Source: Phaeosaccion multiseriatum (lineage: Eukaryota; Ochrophyta, other classes). From it: DNA of 64,000 nt. The notes beneath the pieces are model-generated. The model did not search any database. It saw only the letters and a program-made list of their open reading frames with translations, and was not told where the DNA came from. The stretch spans positions 2,852,001 to 2,916,000 of the forward strand of contig OZ218961.1 of the NCBI GenBank assembly GCA_965112735.1, written 5' to 3'. The position numbers and the translations under genes are program-made. Below are positions 33,539 through 42,183 of the stretch, piece by piece. Position 1 is the stretch's first letter. Each line of letters opens with the position of its first letter.

Positions 33539-35560
33539 ATGGCGAAAAAGGTGCTGCTGATGGGCAAGTCGGGGTCAGGAAAGACCTCGATGCGCTCCAT
33601 CATCTTCGCCAACTACCTCGCCAGAGACACACAGAGACTCAGCCCTACCTTAGACGTGGAGCATTCGCATGTCAGGTGGGTGCGCGCGACGAAAGAGGAA
33701 GGAGATAACATGTATTGAGAAGGCGGGCCGCTAGTACAGGGCTCGAGGAGCCGATTACGAACTGCGGGTGTGAAAAGAAAGCAAATCGAGGAAAGGAGAG
33801 GGGGTAGCGCGAAATCCGGCCTGATGGAATGATAGGACTGGACCGGGCTCACCCTTCCCACTCCCATCAGTCTCACGTCTCTGGATATGAGTGTTTCTCC
33901 AACTTAGAGCTTCCCTCCCGCCCTCCGCCTCCGCCCCCCCGCCCTCCGCACTCGACGGTGGCGCTTGACTTTATCGATAATCCGGCCTCTTACGATCTCA
34001 CCCTTCCCTCCTCGATACCCGTCTGTCCAAACATCGTGCGCGCGTGCGTGCAGATTTCTGGGCAATTTAGTGCTGAACCTGTGGGACTGCGGGGGGCAAG
34101 ACGCTTTCTACGAGTCGTACTTTGACTCCCAGAGAGACCTGATCTTCAGGGGTGTAGAGGTGATCATTTACGTGTTTGACATTGAGAGCAACGAGCTGCA
34201 GAAGGACCTAACGCACTACAGCGGAGTGCTTGAGGCCATCGAGCAGAACTCTCCAGGTGAGGGAGGCGAAATGGTAAAATGTGTGGGGAGAACTGTCCTT
34301 GGGATGCAGTGTTTGAATGGAGAAGGAGGTGTGTGTGTGTGTGTCGGCAGCACGAAGCTGAACCAATCCCATCCCCCCCCCCCCCTCCTCCCTACGCCAA
34401 CACACACACACGCACACACACACACATGTACACACACACACATACACACACACACATACACACACACACACACACGACCAGACGCGTCCATCTTCGTCCT
34501 GATCCACAAGATGGACCTCGTGGCTGAGGACCACCGCCATGCTGTCTTCTCCGACAGACGGGAGCTCATCCTGGGGCACTCGCGCGGCCTGCAGCCCTCC
34601 TTCTTCCAGACCTCCATCTGGGACGAAACGCTCTACAAGGCGTGGAGCAGCATCGTTTACAGCCTCATCCCCAACATAAAGGTGCGAGGGCGTGGGGCGT
34701 GGGCGTGTGTAGGCGTGTGTGTGCGTGCGTGTAGACAGACGTCAATGGATGGGTGCTCTATGCTTCATCTGATCCGTGTTGGTCCGAAGTGGTGCTTGGA
34801 GTGCGATGCTCCCCGTACGATACGAAGCCTCCCTAAAAGAGAAGAGAGAGAGAGAGTAAAACGGAAGAGAAAGTAAAAGAGGGGTGGTTTCCGAAGAGAA
34901 TGTGGGACGGGTCTGATCGTCTGTCGCCCCCGGGCCCCCACTCCCTCGCCCATGATGTGTATACGTATGCGTACGTGTTCCTCACAGGTGCTCGAGAGCC
35001 ATTTGCAAAACTTTTGCAAGATTTGCGACGCTGACGAGGTGGTACTCTTCGAGCGAGCAACGTTTTTGGTCATTTCACACGCCACGCAAGCCATGCACTA
35101 CGACATCCACCGCTTCGAGAAGATTAGCAACATTATTAAGCAGTTCAAGCTCTCCGTCAGTAAAACTCAGGTGGGGTGGGGCGAGCGAAGCCTTCAGAGC
35201 GAGTGGTGGGTGGTATTCTTAATTCTATTCGGCTCACTGCTCACCTGGGTGGTTGTAGCTTTCCTCACTTTGCCCCCCCTTTCTTCTTCCCTCCTCTCCT
35301 CTCCGTGTTGTCCGCCTGCCCCTGTCTCTGCCCCTGCTCTTTGTCCTTCCCTCCCTTCTTCCTTCCTTCTGCCTCAGGCCCAATTTCAAGGGATGGAGGT
35401 GCGCAACTCGTCCTTTACAGCCTTCATGAACTCCTTCGCCGCCAACACATACATCATGGTCATTCTCTCCGACCCCACCATCCAGACCGCCACCGTAGAG
35501 CTCAACATCAAGGCAGCTCGGAAACACTTCGAGCGATTCGTGCCTCAAACAGCCTCATGA
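33539..35560 (+). CDS. RAGA: RagA/Gtr1-type small GTPase
   Basis: Five exons: 33539-33675, 34054-34256, 34482-34681, 34988-35170 and 35378-35560, giving 301 residues with consistent phases. The GTPase domain begins [20 protein letters not shown] (G1 at 9-16). The switch II region [14 protein letters not shown] replaces the Ras DxxG with the Rag-type DCGGQ. The guanine-specificity loop is HKMDL. The C-terminal roadblock-type domain ([20 protein letters not shown] ... [14 protein letters not shown]) ends at FVPQTAS. Rag GTPases work as RagA/B-RagC/D heterodimers on lysosomes or vacuoles, bringing TORC1 to its activator in response to amino acids. RagA is distinguished from RagC by the short N-terminus and the [15 protein letters not shown] block. 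The partner RagC is not in this window. The identification is secure. Confidence 0.95.
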
Positions 35561-35856
35561 TTATGTATGACTGGCCTTGGTCGGCACTTCTGTAAAAAAT
35601 CAAGTAGATTTTCCTTTTTTATTTTATGCACTTCCTTCCCTCTGGCCGCTTCCCCCCCGCTCATAATATGTGGCTAGAGGCAGGGCACTATCGAGGGCCG
35701 GCATGCTTCCTTTGGTCTCCCTCCACACTATACAACAACCCTTGGCCGAAGACGCCAAGCAAATCCATGTACATCGCGGATCAAGTCTTCGGCATGAGCC
35801 CCTCATGAAATGATCGTCCGGGGGGTCGCTCCTCCCCTCCTCCTCCTCTTTCCCGG
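35561..35856. other. Convergent intergenic region
   Basis: 296 bp between the stops of RagA and the small membrane protein, with a T/A-rich patch at about 35595-35628 that may serve 3'-end formation. Confidence 0.5.
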
Positions 35857-36226
35857 TTAGGGGGCATCTCCTTGCTGCGGGCCTATGGTCGTGGGTCCCC
35901 CGCTGCTGCCACTGAAAATGAACACGCCCTTCTTGAAGCTGTCACAGTTGTGCCCCTGCTTCTTTGTCTCCGCAACTGCTGGCGGAGTGTTAAACCTCTC
36001 ATTTCGTACTAGCCGGTGGTGGGGTTCTCCCCGCGGCGAGGGCATCTGCAGCAGCCTTCTCCTTCGCCGCGAATTCCGCTGATCGCTCTCTACTCTTTTG
36101 GAACCCCCCTATGCTGCTCATCGTCAAGTTGAATGCGCAAAATCCCGTGTACCCGATGAGACCGAGCACCAAAGTCTTGTGGCCCACGTCCATGAGCTTG
36201 TGCGCCGCGCGCCAGGCCTGCGACAT
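35857..36226 (-). CDS. Small single-pass membrane protein, COX14-like candidate
   Basis: Exon 1 (36010-36226) encodes a short helix, then LMDVGHKTLVLGLIGYTGFC, a transmembrane segment, then a charged helix (KSRERSAEFAAKEKAAADAL). Joining to exon 2 (35857-35978), which reads AETKKQGHNCDSFKKGVFIF and is coding-like, needs a 31-nt intron (GTACG...GCCAG, 35979-36009). That gives 112 residues. Without splicing the frame stops after STK at 35999, giving 75 residues. The DxGxKT-transmembrane-charged-helix layout resembles COX14, a small inner-mitochondrial-membrane factor needed for cytochrome oxidase assembly. The similarity is short, so this is a suggestion. It diverges from the AlaX-type gene by 232 bp. 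Confidence 0.5.
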
Positions 36227-36458
36227 GAGAGGGCCTGCTGCCTACGAGTTCGTTCGTCTACCAGCAATCAACGAATCAGAAAGGAGAGGGGATGATGGGG
36301 GAGGGGGTGAAGCAGGGTGAGAGAGGGAGCTAGAGAGATGGCGGGGCGGAGGGAAAAAACGGAGGGGGGATATAGGGCGGAGGCCCCGATGAGTCAGCCG
36401 TCGCCAAAAGTATCACCAACACGCAAATCAAAAAGTACCAAATTTCAAATCGTGTAAT
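36227..36458. promoter_or_regulatory. Divergent intergenic region between COX14-like and AlaX-type genes
   Basis: 232 bp between start codons. An AT-rich stretch (about 36425-36455) lies directly before the AlaX-type start. Shared promoter function is inferred. Confidence 0.35.
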
Positions 36459-37300
36459 ATGGCGGCGTTCGTCTCCCCCCCCCGCACCGTGAAGGAGTAC
36501 TACGAAGACACGTACCGATTTCAGAGCAGTGCTACAGTTCTACATGTTGAGAGGGAAAGGGAGAAAGAGGAAGGAGGAGGAGAAGGAGGAGCAGAGGGGT
36601 GGACGGTTGTGTTGGACAAAACCATTTTTCACCCACAGGGAGGCGGACAGCCCTCCGACTCGGGCAAGATGAAGCTAGATAATCGTCTCTTTGTTGTGGA
36701 GGCTGTGCAAAGCGATCGGAAGAGTGGCATAGTTAAGCACAGCGGGAGATTCAGCTTCGAGGAGGAAGCCGAGACGGAGGCTGGGGCAGAGTTCGCTGTG
36801 GGCGAAACTGTGCAGCTCTTTGTTGACGAGGCGCGTAGGAGGACGAACGCTCGTTTGCACAGTGCAGGGCACCTTTTAGACTGTGCCATGGCCATTGTTA
36901 AGGTATGTCTGCTCTCTCTCTCTCTATGTGTGTGTATCCTCACCTCACAACTCCCACGCTCTTCTCCGAACAGCCAAGCTTGAAGGCCTCCAAGGGGTAT
37001 CACTATGCCGATGGTGCGTATGTCGAGTACCAAGACTCCACCGGCTCATCGCTTGGCACCGGCAAGGGCGGTGTCTTCACCCCGGAAGACAAGGCAGACT
37101 TGTGCAGCATGCTCCAAACGCACATGGACCGACTCGTTGAAGAGGCCATTCCCGTGCTGGTCACATACAGGGATGAATCAGGCCGGCACGTGAGCATTGG
37201 CGAGCAGGACGAAGGCTGCGGTTGTGGAGGAACACACGTCAAGAACTCGTCCGAGCTGGGCAAGGTCGTCCTCGGCAAGATGCAAAAGAAGAAGAAGTAA
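36459..37300 (+). CDS. AlaX-type alanyl-tRNA editing protein (trans-editing deacylase)
   Basis: Two exons, 36459-36902 and 36974-37300, give 256 residues. The N-terminal part carries the AlaRS-type glycine-rich motif FHPQGGGQPSDSG (57-69). The editing core has both halves of the zinc site: HSAGH at 134-138 and GCGCGGTHV with Cys232 and His236. Such free-standing proteins hydrolyse Ser- or Gly-mischarged tRNA-Ala in the cytosol or organelles, backing up alanyl-tRNA synthetase. The catalytic aminoacylation domain of AlaRS is absent, so this is the trans-editing form rather than a fragment. An acidic, glycine-rich loop (EREREKEEGGGEGG) is a lineage insertion in the first sheet. No presequence is evident, so a cytosolic location is inferred. 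Confidence 0.9.
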
Positions 37301-37593
37301 GCTTAGTAAGCGAGAGAGAGAGAGAGCGAGAGCGACAGACATGAGGAGAGAGGGACAAACTGGCTGAGGCAGCGAGGCACAGACAGAGAGAACAGGATGA
37401 GACTGCGAGAGGGAGACAGAGAGGAGATATTGGTCGGACTGCTGGCTCAGCCGGTCGACTGCTTGTGGGTATGGCTCACTCTTTCTATCTCCCTTCCCCC
37501 ACCCGCCCTCTCTCTCTTCTCTCTTTCTCGTTCTTTCTCTCTCTCTCTCTCCTCTCTCCCTCTCTCTCTCGCTCTCCCTCCCTCTCTCTCTCA

Positions 37594-37642
<49 letters not shown>

Positions 37643-38615
37643 GTCTGTCTGTCTGTCTCTCCACGCTCTCTCCTCAGTCTCAAGGTCAGATACTCAGTGG
37701 AGAGTGCGTGAGTTTACCGCCGAGAGTTTGCTGCCGAGAGAGACGGGGCACACATGGCTACGATCGATCAAGACCTACGGGGGAGAGGTGGCTACGATCA
37801 AGACCTACGGGGGAGAGGTGGCTACGATCAAGACCTACGGGGGAGAGGTGGCTACGATCAAGACCTACGGGGGAGAGGGGAATGCCGCAAGCTCGGTTAT
37901 GCAAGCTCGGTTATGGGAGCGGCACAGGCGACCGTAGACGGGCCGGGGGGGAGTGGAGGCCCTGTCACTCAACACAAAGAGAGAGAGAGAGAGGGAGAGA
38001 GAGAGAGAGGACCTTCGGGGTGTAGGGCGTTAGGCGAGAGCTGTGGCCCGATGGCAGCTCATGGGAGGCTGCAACCTCTGCTCCAATCGCCCGTGTTCCC
38101 TCCTCCTCAGTCTCGGGACTAGGCCCCACACACTTGTGCCGGACGTGTTCAGAACGGGAGCTTTGTGAGGGCGTGATGAAACTCATTTTGGCGGCCCGTG
38201 TGCGTGGAACCCAAGTGCTGTGAGGGCACTGTGAGTACGGGTGGTGTTGCCGCGCTGCTAATTGCTCACCGAAGCGAAAGAGCATGAGTGGGGCGTCGTG
38301 GCGAAACGGCGCCCCATGTGTTGATACGACTGTATATGATTTCGGAAATCGCGAGGCGCACGCACCCATTCAATACCCATTGTGCTTTACTTCAAACTAT
38401 GAGCCCCCCCCTGTCTTTCGGTAACAAATAGTTTCATTGTAAAGTATGTGTGTATATCCCTTTGATATAATCTTGTACAATACTATATAGTCTGACCACT
38501 CTTTATGTGACTAGACCATACGATACCCATTCATCTGCCTGCGAAATCAGACCCCCAAGTCTTTGGCCATTCTACCCTCCCACCCCCCATCTACACACGC
38601 CTTTCCTCTGACTTA
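37301..38615. other. Convergent intergenic region with satellites and an AT-rich island
   Basis: 1.3 kb between the AlaX-type and ubiquitin hydrolase stops. It contains a CT-rich tract (about 37495-37640), a TCTG run, a 30-bp tandem repeat (37755-37878), a GA run (about 37977-38009) and an AT-rich stretch around 38420-38530. Open frames here are low-complexity or repeat-driven and I do not call them genes. Confidence 0.5.
37755..37878. repeat. 30-bp tandem repeat, about four copies
   Basis: The unit AGACCTACGGGGGAGAGGTG plus GCTACGATCA is repeated from 37771 in steps of 30 with perfect identity, with partial copies at each end. It is open in all copies in one frame (RPTGERWLRS). Confidence 0.9.
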
Positions 38616-41280
38616 CTAGATCATGTCCTTACTGATGTACTGCACCATGTAGGCCGAGCTCTTGTTGGTCAGCGCCCCTCTCTCCCCTACATCGCCTTTT
38701 CGATTGCCTAGAACCTTGCCCCTGCCCATTCCAAACCAAGCCCCCCAACCCCTCCCTTTGCGACGGTCGCCTCCGTAGGCATCCTCGAGCACTGTCTTTT
38801 CGCTCACGGGGAACACGCGATGATCGTCCAGCTTGAACCAGCCCTGAAGGAAGGAAGGAAGGAAGCAAGGAAGGAAGGAAGGAAGGAAGGAAGGAAGGAA
38901 GGAAGGAAGGAAGGGAGACAAGGCCACGGGTTTCAGTTTCAGGGTAGCATACTCTTCCATGTTTCATGGGTGTCAGCAAGTCCGAGCCATGCAGTGCCAT
39001 CCTCGATGGCCATGGGCGATTGGTGGGCGACGAGCTCATCGCCAACCTAAGGTCACCAAGCCAAAGAGGTCACCAAGAACGATGTCATCAATCAAGCACC
39101 AAGCTACTAAATAAGCCATCAAGCACTAAGTCAACAAGATAAGAGGTCGTCACGATCGAGCTACTAAGGAGGTCACCAAGCAATCCACTTTTTCACTTCA
39201 CTCACCTCGGGCGTGGAGGGGTCTGGCCTTACGTACGCGTAGTAGTGGCCCACTTCCGGCCCCCCAACATGCATCACCACCGCGTTGAGCACGTATTCTG
39301 TGCAATCGCCGCTGTCGATGGTCTTGTCGTTCTCATCCTGTGAGTGAGCGTTTCGAAAGGGGAATACGTAACCGCTTGTTAGAGACAGACGGGATCCGTG
39401 ATCTCCCACTCTTTCTCACGTGTGCTTTCCTTCTTCCCCCTCCTCCTCCTCCTCCCTCCCCCTTCTCTCCAGTCGCACCGCACCTTTGCTAACCAAGGCT
39501 TTACGTTAAGCTCTGCTGGGAACTCAAACCTCGAGTCCACCTTGCCCATACTCCCCGTGGCGGGGTCGAATTCGAATCGCTTCAAGTGAAAGTGGAGCAC
39601 GGGTGGAAAGCTCATGAACCTTACTCCTTTCTTTGCATTCTGTAACGCCGAAGCGGCCGGGGGGGGGAGGGAGGGAGGCGTGTGGTGCACACGATACGTT
39701 ATTACGTGAGGTGAGTCGGAGATGGAGATCTTGCTGCACGTAAGTCTTCCATTCTATCCTTCCTTCCGTGGCCTGAATCGTTCCTCTCTTCCTTGCCATG
39801 CACAGCCCCCCCCCTGCCTTACCTGCTTTCCATTCTCTTTGGTCTTCCACTGGTTGTCGCCAGTCAGAAGCTCGGGCGCACAGTATCTGTGAGTCAGAGT
39901 GTGTTTGTGTGTGCGTGTGTGTATGTGTGTGTGCGTGTGTGAGGAGGAGAGAGAGACTTGTAACTCATCCACATACGTGAGCACGACATCGTACATCATA
40001 TGGGAGGGAGCAAGAGTCCACAAGTCCCTCCAAACATCACCAACACGCCTGCACGCACATCGGCAAAGGGGTAATCTACTTCGGGCGACCACCTCTTCCC
40101 CATCCCTTCCTTTCTTTGGCCTGCTTTCATGTCTCTCTCTCAGTCCTCAGCCGCATTTCGCATGCTCTCCCTCTCCACACTCAGGTAGCTAGTTCGCCCA
40201 TGCACCACATTCACTTTCAATACTCAACGAACGCATCCAATCAATCCACTCACGCTTCTATGCTCTTGTCGAGCGTCTTGGTGCCCTTGACGTTAACAGA
40301 AATGTCATAGAAAGGCTCCTCCCACACCATCTCCTCCTTCACGTCTGTGCATCGAATGTACTGCTCCCAGGTGCCCGTGAAGAGCTCCTTCACTGCCTCT
40401 GCCACCTCTGGAGACGGACCAACACCCTCCTGCATGATGCACAAGAGAAAGAGGCGGACAGATGGCAGTCGATGATGAGAGGTGGACAGATGGCAGCCGA
40501 TGATGAGTGGTGGACAGATGGCAGCCGATGATGAGAGGTGGACAGATGGCAGCCGATGATGAGAGGTGGACAGATGGCAGCCGATGATGAGAGAAAGACA
40601 GATGGCAGCCGATGATGTGATTGGTGTAGTACGTTCTCGCACTAAAAACAAACCAAACCACTTGGAGAGGGGGGGGACGGGCTCGAAAGCAGCTAGTGGG
40701 AAGAATGAATCATGAATGACAGCTCAGCCTAGCTCCCCTCCCTCTCTCCCTCCCTTCCTTCCTCTCTCCCTCCCTCCCTCCCTACACCTCTCCCTCCCTT
40801 CCTCCCTTCCTCCCTCCCTCCCTCCCTCCCTCCCGCCTCCCTCCCTCAAGACCTGCCCTCCGCCCCTCCCTTCCTCACCACTTGCTCTCCACCGGCTTCG
40901 GCCTCGAGGTTCATAAACAAGAAGCGCGCAAACTCCTGAGCGTCTTGCTGGAACCGCGGATCGATGCCCATGGCTGCAGTCAGTGCCTCCGTCGAGGCTG
41001 GAGAGCCCTGGGTCTTAAGCTGGTAAAAGACCCGCTGCAGTCCCGTGATGCACACTCCCGGGTTCCTATAATAGCCGGCAGAGAGCAAGGTCTCGGCAAA
41101 GGGCCCTGCATGGAAGACGGTTTGCAGGAGCGAGTTCAGGTAGCAGGTATTACCCTGGTTATGAAGACCCGTGGGCTCTCCTGTCGCACTGCTGCTGCTG
41201 CTGCTAGTGGTGGTGCTGCTGCTGCTTATACTACTGACACTGTCGCTGCCTATACTACTGATACTGTCGGTGCTCATGCC
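38616..41280 (-). CDS. Ubiquitin carboxyl-terminal hydrolase (USP family, USP7/UBP12-like)
   Basis: Six exons: about 40879-41280, 40254-40429, 39823-39886, 39484-39639, 39206-39337 and 38616-38843, about 385 residues, all phases consistent. The Cys box is GLHNQGNTCYLNSLLQ (catalytic Cys45 from the Met at 41280), the His box is GGPEVGHYYAYVRP, and the final Asp lies in GWFKLDDHRV. Intermediate blocks YCAPELLTGDNQW, FPPVLHFHLKRFEFDP and DSRFEFPAELN match the USP7/UBP12 subgroup. It removes ubiquitin from substrates. TRAF and UBL domains of full-length USP7 are missing, so this is a catalytic-core form. The start is uncertain: the reading frame stays open upstream to an acceptor at 41397, but there is no earlier in-frame Met in that exon. 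Introns hold GGAA and minisatellite arrays. Confidence 0.88.
38849..38915. repeat. GGAA tetranucleotide microsatellite
   Basis: A (GGAA)n run in a ubiquitin hydrolase intron. On the sense (minus) strand it forms the TTCC-rich tract before the last acceptor. Confidence 0.85.
40441..40620. repeat. 28-bp minisatellite with GATGGCAGCCGATGATGA core
   Basis: About six copies of GATGGCAGCCGATGATGAGA followed by GGTGGACA, with small changes, in the ubiquitin hydrolase intron upstream of exon 40254-40429. Confidence 0.85.
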
Positions 41281-41387
41281 GCTGGTGCTGCTGCTGTCGT
41301 CGTCGGTGGACGGTAGAGAAGACGCAGCTGCTTTCGCCGTTCCCTCGCTTCCTCCCCCGCGTGGCACCGCAAGGACCTCCGTCCTTC

Positions 41388-41847
41388 TCAGCGGCGCCTG
41401 ACACGCTTCCCCTTCTCTCTCGTTGCTTGCTGAGCATACCCGTGATACTGCCGAGACAGCTGCTGTGGCGCTGATGAACCCTGGAGAGATCTGGCACGCG
41501 CAATGATGGATTGCAACACATTGTTAGACTTCCCGTAGAGCCGTGCCCTGTGGGCAAAGATTAGCCCAACGCGTGACAGGCAACCTTCCTCGCACCTCTC
41601 CGGCGAGACCCACCCTCCCTACCACCACGAGCATGTCTGAGCTGCAGCCGCAGCCGAATCGTCGAGAACAACAGAGCAAATGCTAGACACATCTACACGT
41701 GTCTTGGCCTTGAAGCTGCACCGCTCAAGCACCTTTACTCACCGCTGCTATGTGGCCCAGCGAGGCATCCCCAAAGAAGGCCTCAGCACTACTCCCCTTG
41801 GAGATCAGGAGCGAGGCAAGGATTGCAACCGCGATCTTCGTCAGCAT
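41388..41847 (-). CDS. Small presequence-bearing protein, unresolved splicing
   Basis: Two coding-like pieces. Exon 41743-41847 encodes MLTKIAVAILASLLISKGSS followed by AEAFFGDASLGHIAA and a GTGAGT donor. This is a signal peptide with an A-E-A-F site of the heterokont plastid type. An alternative in-frame Met lies at 41892. The terminal exon 41388-41547, after a TTTGCCCACAG acceptor, reads ARLYGKSNNVLQSIIARARS, then QQLSRQYHGYAQQATREKGK and RVRRR stop. It is basic and probably helical. The phases of these two exons do not match directly, so a small middle exon (perhaps after the acceptor near 41648) is needed. I do not recognise the family. It lies head-to-tail about 110 bp upstream of the likely ubiquitin hydrolase start, so the two might also be one transcription unit. 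Confidence 0.4.
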
Positions 41848-41892
41848 GGCTGATCTATCACGGAGGAAGACCCTATGCCTCGCCGTCCGCAT

Positions 41893-42183
41893 CGTGTCCG
41901 TATTTCCCCTCTTAATCCCCCCGCAGCTTTGCTACAGCTGCAGCAGTCAGCCAGTAGCCAGGGCCCAATCCCAAGTCAGTATTAGTAAGAAACAGTAAGG
42001 GGAGGGAAGAGGGAAAGAGGGCGATTAGGTATGGAAGGGCATGATTTGATTTTTTTGCCATCCAGTGCCATCCGGAGCCTCAACACCCCACACATTCCCC
42101 CTTCTCCTCTCCTCTCTCTCTCTCTCTCTACTGCTTGCGAGGTCACAAGCTTCCCGTTCGTGCTCCCTCCCGTGGTAGTGATC
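41893..42183. promoter_or_regulatory. Divergent intergenic region before RNase HII
   Basis: About 290-336 bp separate the presequence gene (-) from RNase HII (+). It includes two TGCCATCC cores near 42058-42074 and a CT run near 42106-42128. Promoter role is inferred. Confidence 0.3.

Noticed and set aside
37965-38369. Minus-strand frame starting MGACAS (myristoylation-like)
   Set aside because: No domain, it ends in CT-repeat sequence, and there is no supporting splice or promoter signal.
40441-40620. CRISPR-like regular repeats
   Set aside because: Units are directly adjacent with no unique spacers, and this is a eukaryotic intron, so it is a minisatellite.
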